Positions 34,136 through 45,198 of a stretch of 64,000 bases of DNA are shown one piece after another; the first letter of the stretch is position 1; the number at the start of each line of letters is the position of its first letter. The position numbers and the translations under genes were made by a program. This stretch comes from Verticillium longisporum (lineage: Eukaryota; Ascomycota; Sordariomycetes; Glomerellales; Plectosphaerellaceae). Under the pieces are notes generated by a model that was given only the letters and a program-made list of their open reading frames with translations, was not told the origin of the DNA and searched no databases. The stretch is from contig JAETXT010000003.1 in NCBI GenBank assembly GCA_019188255.1, forward strand, positions 1,922,001 through 1,986,000. The letters run 5' to 3'.

Positions 34136-36540
34136 ATGGCCGACACAGCCATACCAGATCCGCATTTCCAGCAGGAAGACCACCAGGCTGCCTACGTCTT
34201 CCGGCCCCGAGACGAGGGCGCCTCAGCCGAGCGGGCCCCCAAGCGCCGGCGCACCTCGAAGAAGGCCTCTGCGCTCCGAGCCGAGCACGCGCACGCCGCC
34301 GACGACGGCAGCAGGCCCGACCCTCGGCAGGCCGAGAACGCAGAGGACGACCCCTCGTGGTTCGTGCCGCTGCTGAACGGGGCCGAGGCGCCCGCCTGCG
34401 TGCGCCTCCGCGAGAGGCTCTTCCGGTCGAGCTGGCGGGGCATCGAGGCGCGGGTGCAGACCATCCTGCGCGACGCCAACTCGGCGACGCTGGGGCAGGT
34501 GGCCGACTTTGCCTGGGGGCGGCACGCGGGGGGCGCCGAGGCGGATGGAGACCGCCGCCGCGTGCCGGCTGCGTTCATCATGACGGGCGCCAACATTGCG
34601 TCGCAGGACCTGCTGTTTCGGCAGCTCGGCGCGAGGCTCGAGGGCGGCGAGCCGAGGAGCAGGGTTGTCAGGCTGCGGTCGGCTGAGGTCGGCAACCTCA
34701 AGGCGGCGCTGAAAAAGGTTGTCAGGGATGCGACGGCGCGCGATGACGAGGGGGACGACGATGGCGAGGTGTCTTTTGGGCAGGGGGTGAGTCTCGGCCG
34801 CTCTGTGCTTTTTCTGCTTCAGTCTTTGTATCTTTTTTTCGAGCGTGCGCTAACGTGGACAGGGCCGGAAATATCTCAACTATGACCTCGAGGGCTTGGC
34901 TGCGTTTGTCAAGGCACACGGGTGCCGTCACGTCTTCGTTGCCTTCCAGGACAGCGAGGGTTTCGACGGCGGTCTGCTGTCGGATCTGATTGTGCTTTTC
35001 AGGTGAGCAAGAATTGTCAAGACAGTGCATCTCCGCTAACGACCTGCGCAGCTCGTGGCTCGCGGACATCCCCTTTACTTTGCTGTTTGGCGTGGCGACG
35101 TCGGTCGAGCTGTTCCAGGCGCGGCTTCTCAAATCGACGTGCCGGCTCTTGTACGGTGCGCAGTTCGATGTCGTCCAGACGTCGACCATCCTCGAGCAGA
35201 TCTTCAAGCCTTCTGTTGCCGGAGCAGACGTCTCCTTACGTCTGGGTCCGTCGCTTCTGCAGCATTTCATTGACAGGCAGCATGATCAGGTCACCGGTAT
35301 CGAGTCGTTTTTGAGCTCACTCAAGTACGCATACATGTGTCACTTTTACGCCAACCCCTTAAGTATCTTTGCCGTCGAGGACAATGAACTGAACAGCGAG
35401 CTCGTTCAACCCGAGCATCTCGAGGCGTTCCGCTCACTACCCTCGTTCCGCCGCCATGTCGAAGACGCCGTCGAGACGGGCGACCTCGCATTTGCCAAGT
35501 CGGCCCTTCAAGACGATGCGTTTCTGTATGAGCAAATCTTCGACATCCCGAGCAAGCGGAGAGCCTGGTCAGCTCGGCTCCTCCGGTCCCTGGCTCTGCT
35601 CAAGAGCACAGGCGCCAACCAGGAGACCTTTTCACAGCTGTATCTAAAAGCCGTCGCCGAAGGCATCGACCTCGCGTCGGTGGACATCGGCATCCTGTCC
35701 AACGTCAAACGTCTGCAACCGGCCGACTTTATAAGCATGTTAGAGAGCCTGCTCCAGACGCTAGGACAGGGCGACAAAGACCTCGGGCTCGAGGAATGGA
35801 AAAGCGAGTCCAAAGAGGCGCAAGACTTGGCGTCCTCCCTCGAAGCCTGCCTTTCAGAATCCCGCGAGCTCCTGTCGGCGGCGCAGAGGGACGGCAACAC
35901 GCTGCGCAGCTCCTACAGCGGCAGCAGCAGGATCCTGCGCACGACGGTCGTCGCGCAAAAGGTGCAGCTGAGCCGCGACTCGGCGGCGCTGTCGGACGGC
36001 GACAAGGCCTTTACCAAGGTCGTCGACAGTGTCGCGTCGCTGCTGCAGGGCGCGGCGCACTGCGAGCCGGCGACCGACGGCTTCCTGCACGAGGCGTGGC
36101 TGTACGAGTCCAAGATGCCGTACCGCGACGTCTTTGTGCCGCGGCCGCGGGTCGTCTTTGAGAGGAGCCTCATGCGACCCCATGACTATCTTGCGTGCGA
36201 CTGCTGCCGGGGCCACGGCGACGGCATCTCGACGACGCTGCCCGTGACCTCGCTGTTGTACCATCTGTACCTCGAGGGCGGCAGCCTCATCAACGTCGCC
36301 GACCTGTGGGCGGCGTTCTTCGCCATGATTGGCGACGAGGCCGACGAGGGCGAGACCGTCGAAGCTCCTGGGCCGGCAGCTGCAGCTGAAGACGCAGCTG
36401 GCGCTCGAGCTGGCGGGGGCCACAGCGAGAGGGTCGCGCTGGTCTTGTTCTACCAGGGCCTGGCCGAGCTCAAAGCACTGGGCTTTGTCAAGGCTAGCAG
36501 AAAGAAGGTCGACCACATTGCGAAGCTGAAATGGCTATGA
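34136..36540 (+). CDS. ORC3: origin recognition complex subunit 3
   Basis: ORC component that, with Orc1/2/4/5, binds replication origins and loads MCM helicases. Three exons: 34136-34786, 34863-35002 and 35052-36540, giving 760 codons (759 residues), close to fungal Orc3 size. It starts MADTAIPDPHFQQEDHQAAY. A basic nuclear-signal-like RAPKRRRTSKK follows near residue 35. The AAA+-like ORC3_N region includes AAFIMTGANIASQDLLFRQL, GCRHVFVAFQDSEGFDGGLL and ADIPFTLLFGVATSVELFQA. Orc3 normally lacks Walker ATPase motifs, and none is seen here. The C-terminal winged-helix/insertion region has CDCCRGHGDGISTTLPVTSL and ends VDHIAKLKWL. The intron phases and junctions are clean. Confidence 0.93.
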
Positions 36541-36882
36541 TCCCATCTCGGGGGGGCGGGCTTCGTTTGTGGGGCGAGGCGTCCTTTGTGACAAGATCCA
36601 GGGAGGAACAATGGATGCGAGAAGCACGCGACGTTGAGAGGTGCCTGGTCCCAAGGGACTGGGTCTTTTGGAGGTTTTCGAGTCGGACCTGGATCTGGAC
36701 CTGGGCCTCGACAGGAGCCTAGAAGCCTCCTGTCAATAAGGGCGACGAGGCTAAGGGGGCTGCGTTAGACTTTCCGGGGACAGCCTCGTCGACCGCTGGC
36801 ATCCGGTCTAGGACTGGTTGATTCCAGGCGTTCGGATCGCGAGGCACCGAGAGCGAGGAGCGTCCCCTCCTGTTTCTTTCGC

Positions 36883-36910
36883 CTTTCATCTTTCATCTTT
36901 CATCTTTCAT
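36883..36910. repeat. four CTTTCAT heptamers
   Basis: Perfect tandem 7-bp units at 36883, 36890, 36897 and 36904. Confidence 0.9.
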
Positions 36911-37000
36911 CCTCGTGGGCTCCTCCCAGATGCTTTGCTAGCTAGGCCACTCCTGAGTCAGTAATATCCGATAATGCATGAGAAAGGACAATTCTGGGGC

Positions 37001-37067
37001 CTTGAAGGGTCTTGAAGGGCCTTGAGGGGCCTTGAGGGGCATCGAGGGGCCTTGAAGGGCCTTGAAC
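37001..37067. repeat. 10-bp tandem repeat CTTGARGGGC, six to seven units
   Basis: Units start every 10 bp from 37001: CTTGAAGGGT, CTTGAAGGGC, CTTGAGGGGC (twice), ATCGAGGGGC, CTTGAAGGGC and a decayed seventh. The repeat length equals about one helical turn. Confidence 0.9.
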
Positions 37068-37947
37068 TTGGGGAGGGGCTTTGTCGCTCGGTCGGAACAA
37101 CGGACTTGTGTGTTGTTCAAGCCGCCACGAAATGGCAAATCGGCATTCCAGCAGCACTCAAGTCGGGCTGGTTCCCTCGCGCCAAGAATGATGATGGCAT
37201 CGCCGACGCCAACCACCTGCAGTCGCCGTCATGTCACAGATGGGGCGCCCCTCTTCCAACTTCATCTTGATCTCCGTCAGAATCACACCAAAAGATCAAA
37301 GACTCGGGGGTTTTTTTTTCAGCAGCATGGGCCCGAGGGCAGCAGAAATGTCATCTTTGTGTGTCTCGGGGCCATTCTACATGCGGCGGGGGAACCCACC
37401 ACGCTTGTCGCCAGTCGGTGATGATGTCTCACCACAGACACAAAGAAAACCCCTCGAACCACGAGGGAGGCGTACATCCCGAGAACCTGGCTCGCCATTG
37501 ACGGCGCTCTCGCTCTGACGAGCTCTCTGTCCTGCCATCCGGTGTGCTGTCAATACGGCCGCTTTCTTCTTCCGGGTCTCCCTCATCGCAGTTTCGTTCG
37601 AAGAATGTTCACGAACAGTTCAAAAGGAAGGGGGGGGGGGGGAACAGAAGAGCTTACACGCCTTCGCTTGCCTTGCCTCATTGACCTAGGTGCCGTACTC
37701 TGTCTCGCCTGACGTCGTAGCGTCTATTGATCTAGTGCGCCTCGCAACCGGGCCTGCCCACCATTGACCCTGGCCTTCTGGGCTGAAGCGACCACCTGGA
37801 ACAAGCGCGGCGTTCATTTACCCTCATGCGGCGGCTCGGTCTCGTCACCTTCTGCTCCATGCTCCCATGCCCCATGCCCCATGCCTCCGTCGCCCCCGTC
37901 GCCCCCGTCGTGCCCCGTCTGTCGGTGAGTGCCGTGCTCATGTGGGC

Positions 37948-37987
37948 GCGGGCTGGCGGGCTGGCGGGCTGGCGGGCTGGCGGGCTG
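37948..37987. repeat. five GCGGGCTG octamers
   Basis: Perfect tandem 8-bp units, intergenic and G-rich on the plus strand. Confidence 0.9.
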
Positions 37988-38998
37988 GCTCGTTGGTGAA
38001 TTGATCCTACCTGACGCGATGGTGATTCTCTTTCTCTTGGCCCGCTTTGCCAGCGGCGCGGGACCTGCTGTCCCCTTTCCTGCTACTGGGGTGGGCACGC
38101 CCCTTTGGCGTGGTGTCTTGGAATTGGCGTCAAAGGATCGTCGAAGACACACACACACCTAGACATGCACACACGCAGACACCACGCCCCCCTCCCCTCC
38201 CCTTCTCCCCTTCTCCCCTCCACCTCGGGTGCTGCGTTTCCTTTCGAGGCATACAAGAAGGACGCCGGCGCGCACTTTCCTTTGACAAGAGCTGAAGGTG
38301 AAAGGTGGTGTTCTCGGTTCCTGGATGATCTAAGCCTTGTATACATATTCCATTGCTGTCCTTCTCGCCTTATACCCCCCAAGTATCCCTCTTAGACCAG
38401 TATCTCACCTACCTTTTTGGCAACGTACCACCTGGATTTAAATACCCTCTAAGCAAGACTCCTCTGCCGTCCTCTCAAGATTGCCCTTGCGAACAACAGC
38501 TTCTTACCGGGAAGGATTTGGAAAGGACAAGAAACGTTGACTGGTCTGCTTCTCCTCACTCACTCAACCTCGCTCTCCCTCTCACGCATCACGGGTCACG
38601 GATGCGAAACAAGCAAACCTCATTCTCAACGGCTACACAAAACGACACCACTCATTCGGACTCCCGAACCCACGAAACTGGGGGCGCGCAAACCACACAG
38701 CTGCCCAGAAAGAAAAGCAAACCTGATCCTCTTCAGCAGCAGCTTCAGCAGCAGATAGAAGGAGGGATCGTCGCCTTCTAGAAAACCACGCGGGACCCAA
38801 CGCACCAAGCTACCTGCCACTGCCAGCCTGTCACGCCTCTTGGCCTTCAATCTCCGACCTAAGACAACCTGCAACGCCCATCACATCACCACGCATCACT
38901 ACCTGGCAAGAACGCAGGAAAAAGTAAAAAGGAAACGAAGAGGGTAGAAGAAAAAGAAAATAACGAATTAGCGAACCCCCCCTTTACCCCGTTCAGCA

Positions 38999-39753
38999 AT
39001 GTCCACCAGCCGACCAAACGCCCGCGGCCGCTCCCCTTCTCGAAGCGGCCGTGGCAGCAACGCCAGCAGCGGCACCTCGACACGAGCAAGGGCCAGCACC
39101 AGCACGGCCAGCACGAGCACGAGCACCAGCACGAGCACCAGCACCAGCGCCCGCACAAACCCCAGCGCCGGCCCCGGCGGCATCATCGCCCGCCGCGCCG
39201 CCCGCTCGCCGGCCTTCCGCGAGAAGCTCCGCCAGATGGCCCTCGACCTGCAGCCCCTCGTCCAGGTCACGACGGGCAACGTCCACCCGTCCTTCCCGCG
39301 CACGCTGCTGGGCTTCTGGCTGCTCACCGAGCCCGAGCTCGACGAGATGGCCCGCTTCTACCACCAGCGCACCCCCGGCCCGCACTCGGCCAAGTATCCC
39401 TGCCCCATCACCTGGGGGCCCAACCTCACTCTGGACGAGAAGAGGAGGAAGATTGGCAAGTTCATCGGCCTCAGGTACGTTCCTTGCATTGCTCTTCTGC
39501 CCTCTCTTCCTTGAAGAAGTCAAAGCAGAGAGTCCCAGACAAGAGAAAAGGAAAAAAAACTGACTGTTGCAGTAGGGGTTGCCTGACCCCCATCGCCGTC
39601 CGCTCCTCGCCCCAAAAGCCCTTGGGCCCCTCACCAGCTCTGCGTCCCAGCTGGTTCAAGACGGAAGAGCAGATTGAGGAGGACGCGAGGAAGGCGCGCG
39701 TGGCTGCCGATGAGGACGACGCCATGAAGAAGAAGCTGCACTGGTATGTGTGA
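38999..39753 (+). CDS. small conserved fungal protein with Ser/Thr repeat N-terminus
   Basis: Two exons, 38999-39474 and 39573-39753, with a 98-bp intron (GTACGT...GACTGTTGCAG). They encode 218 residues. The N-terminal ~60 residues are Arg/Ser-rich with an alternating Ser-Thr tract. The rest is folded, with HPSFPRTLLGFWLLTEPELD, MARFYHQRTPG and YPCPITWGPNLTLDEKRRKI. The splice gives IGLSRGCLTPIAVRSSPQKP, and the protein ends MKKKLHWYV. GTATGT overlaps the last codons, so a further exon after an AG near 39980 is possible. No named domain recognised. Confidence 0.7.
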
Positions 39754-40537
39754 GACTTGGGCCTTCATCCATTCGCAGGACAACCGCCTCTTCCTCGGGG
39801 CAAACCACCCTTTTTCCTTCCATGAGAAACATGAATCGGAGCGTGGAGTTTACGGTGCCAGGAGGGGAGGGGGACATCTTTTTGGGCATATTTTCTTTCC
39901 TACTTGATTGGCTTCTTTTTTACAACTTGATTGGCTTCTTTTTTTCAACTTGATTGGCTTCTTCTTTTTTTCAACTACATAGCACTGATCTCGGGGATCT
40001 GGTCGCATTTACAACTGCAGAGCACGACGGGGGAAGAGAAGCGGAGGCTTTCAGCACATCCGGCAACGGACCTGACTGCATTGGTGCCCCGTTTATCCAT
40101 ATCCATAGAATCACGGAGTTCCAGGCGGGGGGCGGCATAGCACGCATGGCAGCGCGACTCGCGTCACGTTTTGCTGCGAATTTTGCATCAATCATCGTTA
40201 TTTTCACGAGATTCATTTTTTTCATTTGATTTTTTTTATTTGATTATAAAACCTAATCAATGAGTACTTCCCGTGCCTGGTCTGGGTGACCATCCAGACA
40301 GACCCTCTGAACGCCGAGCAAAGTGAGAAAGCCCTAGAGGAGCACCGGGCTGGTATGAGATGCCGGGGGCTCAGACCGAGCCGAGAGTGAAGACTGCAGA
40401 CTGTACAGCATGCGGGTTGTTGTGGGTGTGGTGAGCGCCTGACGCTGGTGAGATGGGCGGGGAGGATATATAATGGGTGGCTCAGGCGGAATCGTAAGAG
40501 GGGAGCAAGAGGCGGGACCACCGAGACAGACACCCGT
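39754..40537. other. convergent 3' spacer
   Basis: Lies between the 3' ends of the 38999-39753 gene and SEC66. It holds a TTGATTGG minisatellite (39903-39974) and T-rich sequence around 40190-40245, likely 3' UTR/poly(A) context. Confidence 0.6.
39903..39974. repeat. three copies of a 23-26 bp CTTGATTGGCTTC(T)n repeat
   Basis: Units at 39903-39925, 39926-39948 and 39949-39974, each CTTGATTGGCTTC followed by a T-run and ACAA or TCAA. They lie just downstream of the small conserved fungal gene. Confidence 0.9.
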
Positions 40538-41376
40538 TTACGCCTCGATCTTCTTCTTGTCCACCAGCACGGCGTCGCCATCGACACTGGGCGGGTTCGT
40601 CGAGTCGGCCTTCTCGGCGTCGAGTTCCTTCATAAAGTCGGCCTGAATGGTACCCCTGCGCTTCTCCCACCACTCCTTCTCGGCGTCGACCTGGTCCTGG
40701 ATCTCGTCGAGGCGGGTGCGCACCACCGTGTTGGCGGCAATCTCGTTGGCGGACTGGAAGATGATCTGGCCCCAGTTGGGCGCGAGGGCGTTGGCCTGCG
40801 GCGAGGAGACACACAAATGTTAGCGGAAAGTGGACAGACTCTGGTACCTGGATCCCTCGCGAGAAAACGTACCTCCATGACGACGTCCCTAAGCTCGTCC
40901 TCCATCTCCTTCTCGGCGCGCTGGAACCGCTGCCACAGATCGTCGCCGACGCTGCCCTTTTGTAAGAGCGAGCTGCACGCCTGCTTCGCCGTCCTGATCT
41001 GCACGAGCCTGTGGATGTCCTCGACGGCGCGCCGCAGCAGCGCCGCCCTGATGACGCTGTCTGGGATCCGGGGGCCCTTCTCGGAGGGGTCCTCGGGGTT
41101 GATGTGCAGCAGGGAGAGGTAGATGTTGCGCTGGAGGTGCGGGCCGAACCATGGCGCCAGGTTCGCGCTCTGGGCTAGAGAGAAGGGGAAAAAAAGGCAA
41201 AGTCAGAACGGCTGCGGGCACACTGTGCAGGAAGAAGGGCCTCATGGCAACGTACCGGCCTTGCGCTTGCGGTAAATGTTGGAAAAGGTGAAGAGGGCGC
41301 TGCCGAGGACGAGAACGTAGGCGGCAGGGAGCACGAGGCTCACCCAGTCGACTTCGGGGATGCCAAAGCTGACCAT
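40538..41376 (-). CDS. SEC66: ER translocation protein Sec66 (Sec71)
   Basis: Subunit of the Sec62/63 complex for post-translational import into the ER. Three exons: 41256-41376, 40873-41174 and 40795-40538. The introns are 41175-41255 (acceptor CTCTAG) and 40796-40872. The total of 227 codons gives 226 residues. It starts MVSFGIPEVDW, with a single membrane anchor at about residues 11-32 (WVSLVLPAAYVLVLGSALFTF). The cytosolic domain follows: NLAPWFGPHLQRNIYLSLLH, IPDSVIRAALLRRAVEDIHR, then NALAPNWGQIIFQSANEIAA and an acidic tail. The layout and conserved blocks match fungal Sec66. It is divergent from NPL4. Confidence 0.92.
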
Positions 41377-42113
41377 GGCTGTGGTTTCGAGTGGGCGAGG
41401 ACGAATGCGTTTGCTGCAGAGTGGCCGACGTCTAGCAGAGAGAGGCAAGCGAAGGTTGTGGTCGTGGTCGTGGTCGTGCGCGTAAGGAGTGTCGCGAGGG
41501 TTCAAAGATGCCAGCTTGGGGGAAAGTGACCCTTGTCCGTTTGACGTGATGCAACTTGTACTTTTCGAGGCGAGGTCAGAGATGTGGCTCGATTGCGGGT
41601 TCGTTGGCTTATCTAATCTACCTGATGTACTCACCTTCGGTACCTCCTTAGGTACCTCTTTCGGTACCTCCTTAGGTACCTCCCTGGGTACCTAGTAGGC
41701 TGGGAGGCCCACTGCGATTCCGCCCCCCCGCGTCTAGGGATCCACTCGTGCTGGAGGCAGCTTCTGATGACGCTGGACCTAACGACCCGGAGGCTCTTGC
41801 ATTTGTGAGCACAGCGCTGGTACCACTACCACCACCAAACAACTTACCCAGAGCTTCGAAACCGTCTTTAAGCTTCCACCTACCAAGCTACCTACCCAGA
41901 AAGGCCCTTCTACAAAGAACTCCAAGTCCCTGGCCCGTCATTATTCGAACCTGCAGCCTCCAAACCCTGGATCTATTTGTCCCTGCATTTTCGCATCCCA
42001 CCGCTCCCGAACCCTGCTGTTCACCCACCACTTTGACCACCAAAGCACGAACCAGACCCTGTCTCGCGTACCGACATCGACACCCCTAGCCTGCAGCAGG
42101 AAGCCATACCGCC
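41377..42113. promoter_or_regulatory. divergent region between SEC66 and NPL4
   Basis: A 737-bp bidirectional upstream region with a GGTACC-containing 24-bp repeat (41636-41683) and the C/A-rich leader of NPL4. Confidence 0.5.
41636..41683. repeat. two copies of a 24-bp repeat with internal GGTACCT pairs
   Basis: Unit TTCGGTACCTCCTTAGGTAC plus four bases, repeated at 41636 and 41660. A partial GGGTACCTAG follows. Each unit itself has two GGTACCT motifs about 13 bp apart. Confidence 0.9.
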
Positions 42114-44296
42114 ATGTTACTGAGAGTCCGTGGTCCGGATGGCATGACCCGTCTGACCCTTGACCAGAACGACAACTTTGGAGATCTCGGCCGCCAGCTT
42201 CTTCCCAACCTCCCCACCACTGTCGACCCCACGACCATTACCCTCTCCAACAACCCCAACGGCAACGATTCCAAGCGCCTGGGGGACATCGCCAACTTTA
42301 AGCTCGGACAGATCGGTCTCAAGTAAGCCTGCCTTTTTGAGCCTGCCTTTTTGTTGGCCATCCCATGTTCAAGCCATACTAACTCGGCGCGCCCGCGCAA
42401 AGGCACGGCGATCTCATCTTCATCACATACAAGCACCAAGATGCTCTTTCCAATGGCAACGCTAATGGAGCCACACCGTCGGCTTCGGCCCAGATTCTCC
42501 CTTCTTCCAACCGACTGAATGGCAAACCCATCCTGCCAACCGAGGACGTACCCGTTGACCCCCTGCCGTCCACGGCGGCCACAGTCGAAAGGATCAGCAA
42601 ACCCTGGGAGGTAGTAAAGCAGTCAGCGTTGGACGACCGACTCGACAAGAAGAATGGCAAGATCCCACGAGGTCGCGATCACAAAATGTGCAAGCACGGG
42701 CCCAAGGGCATGTGCGACTACTGCATGCCCTCGACCCCTTCAACGCCAAGTACCTCGACCAGAAGAAGATCAAATACCTGTCCTTCCTCTCCTACCTGCA
42801 CAAGAACATCGCCGCCTCAAATAAGCCCGATCTCGGTAGCTCCTTCTTCCCGCCGCACCAGGTGCCTTATATCCGCGTCATGCGGCACTGTCCCTCTGGG
42901 CACCCGCAGTGGCCCGAGGGCATCTGCTCCAAGTGCCAGCCCAGCGCCATTTCTCTCCAGCCCCAGACCTTCCGAAATGTCGATCACGTCGAGTTTTCCG
43001 ACCCCTCCATCATCAACACCTTTATCGATGCGTGGCGAAAGACGGGCTCGCAGCGCTTGGGGTACCTCTACGGCCGATACGCAGAATACGAAGAGGTGCC
43101 CCTCGGTGTCAAGGCTGTTGTCGAGGCCATCTACGAGGTGCCTCAGGTTGACGAGTCGGATGGCGTTTCGTTGAACGTGTGGGAGAATGAGGAGGAGGTG
43201 AACAAGGTCGCCAGGATGTGCGGACTGCAACAGGTCGGCGTCATCTGGACCGACCTCCTCGATGCCGGCAACGGGGACGGCTCAGTCGTCTGCAAACGCC
43301 ACGCCGACTCGTACTTCCTGGCCGCCCAAGAGATTTGCTTCTCATCGAGACTGCAGGCCCAACATCCCAAGCCTTCCAAGTGGAGCGACACTGGCCGATT
43401 TGGCTCCAACTTTGTTACGTGCGTCATCAGCGGCAACGAGTCTGGCGAGATTGCTATTTCGGCTTACCAGGTGTCCAACGACGCGGTGGAGATGGTCCGG
43501 GCAGATCTCATCGAGCCCTCTGCGGATCCAACACAAATGCTCGTCCGTGATGAGGTGGAGGATGATGGGACTGCGAGCCGCACTCGCTACGTGCCGGAAG
43601 TCTTCTACCGAAGAATCAACGAGTACGGCGCCAACGTCCAGGAAAACGCAAAGCCCGCGTTCCCGGCAGAGTATCTGTTCGTCACACTAACCCACGGCTT
43701 CCCTGCCGACCCCAAGCCTACTTTCATCCAGCCTGGTTTCCCGATTGAGAACCGTGAATACATTGGCGAAAGCCAAGAGCACTCTGCTGTCACCAAGATT
43801 CTCAAGTTCAATGGTGGCCAAAAGTCCAAGGATGATGGCCTTGAGATGTCCAACTTTCATCTCCTGTGCTTCGTCCACCAAATGGGCATCTTATCCAAGG
43901 TTCGTGCAAAGGGCCCGAGGTCTGTTGTTCTCCAGCTAACCATGTTTTTCAGGATGAGGAGGCGCTCCTCTGTCGCGTGGCCGCTCAGCACGACCTCGCT
44001 GATTCATACCAGCTACGCTCCACTGAAGGTTGGCAGACGCTCCAGGCGATCCTGTCATCGGCAGGTGAGACAACCCCCACCGTGACACCAAACCCAAGAA
44101 GCGCTCGAGGGAGCCTGAGGGACACCCATATGCCCCTCCCACAAGACCTGGTTCCGTTGGAGTCAACGGCGCCGGCGCCGCGGACAGCGACACTCCTCCC
44201 CATTCAGCACGCATCCCCAGCGAGCCCGGAGAACCGCTTGCTAAACGATTTGCTGCCTTCAGGCTAAACGAGCGTCCGCGGTCTCAAGGATCGTGA
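42114..44296 (+). CDS. NPL4: nuclear protein localization protein 4 (Cdc48/Ufd1 cofactor), two apparent frame breaks
   Basis: Adaptor that with Ufd1 recruits Cdc48/p97 to ubiquitinated substrates, including in ER-associated degradation. Exons: 42114-42322, 42403-43899 and 43953-44296. It starts [20 protein letters not shown] with an N-terminal UBX-like domain. A zinc finger [12 protein letters not shown] lies near residue 165-177, followed by the NPL4 MPN-like domain ([57 protein letters not shown]), and the end reads [17 protein letters not shown]. Two breaks need one extra C each. One is at CCC 42728-42730, giving [16 protein letters not shown]. The other is at CCCCC 44074-44078, giving [19 protein letters not shown]. 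The exon sum of 2050 then becomes 2052, or 683 residues. Both breaks look like homopolymer undercalls. Confidence 0.92.
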
Positions 44297-45198
44297 GATG
44301 GCGACGACTCCGTACCGGACGACATGTGTGTTGTAGTGGCTGGTCGGAGGAAAGCACACGATGAAGGGCGAAATGCGCCCTCACACGTGGTTTCGTCGAG
44401 CTAAGGGAACCATTTTCTGATTTTCAGGGGGGATGGTTGGTTTCTCGGTTTCTAGTCACACGACCCGCAGATTCCCCCCAGGGGCGGATGCGACAGTCAG
44501 TGATGGTGTTCCGGACGTGGGTGCATTTAGACGCGGCAGGGAAAGGCTAAAGGCCCCCGGAGCCGGAATGCGACGGGGCAAAACAGCTTGGCACGCTCAA
44601 TCACGTTACTCGCCATGATGCGCAAATCCACTCAACTCGTGTCTCGCCGTGTCTCTCGTGTCTCACCATGCGGCTCCCTCGTGCTTGAACTGACTTTTTT
44701 CATGTTTTTCCCCGTTTTCCAACCTAACTACTCCAGGCTACCGACCCGACTACTTTGCAAGCAGACCGTCCCTCTCCCCTGCCCTCTCCTGACTGGTCTA
44801 CGTTCCCAACGTTGCAAACTAGCGCCAGCCGAACAAGACCTTGAAATCACACATCAACAGAAAGTAGAAGAGGGGAAGAAAATAGTAAAGAACAGCGACA
44901 AAAAACACGTGAAATATCCTAGTTCGCCCCATTCAAAACGCCTTTCTTGAAAGAGGGGTGGGGAATATGAAAGGACAAGGCAGGTTGAATAAAAAAAAGA
45001 AAACCACCTCCTCACACAAAGGACTGAAATCCTTGTCGAGCAAGCGAGGGAGAGAGAGGGAGGTTATTGAACGTTAATGAACGTTGAAAAAAAAAGATGG
45101 CTTGATTCTTTTGTTCCCTTTCCTGCCTTGGTCTTTTTGGTTGGCTTTCTCTTTTTTGGGGGTTTGGTTCTCCAAGGGGTTTCATTTTTTTTATTTAT
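44297..45198. other. convergent 3' spacer between NPL4 and CPA2
   Basis: No gene. It is A/T-rich near 44930-45200 with T-runs and TTTATTTATTT before the CPA2 stop, likely 3' UTR. Confidence 0.6.

Larger units (their letters stand above)
36541..38998. other. 2.5-kb spacer rich in short tandem repeats
   Basis: No gene I can support. It contains a CTTTCAT run (36883-36910), a 10-bp GGGCCTTGAA-type array (37001-37067), a GCGGGCTG array (37948-37987), CA-rich and CCCCT-rich stretches around 38145-38225, and a CT/AC-rich probable 5' leader of the next gene from about 38380. Confidence 0.6.

Noticed and set aside
37421..37480. Minus-strand TGGTTCGAGG resembling a tRNA T-arm
   Set aside because: The T stem does not pair and no acceptor or anticodon arm was found.
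38353..38781. 142-codon frame before the 38999 gene
   Set aside because: Looks like translated 5' leader (Thr/Pro/Gln-rich) with no conserved motif.
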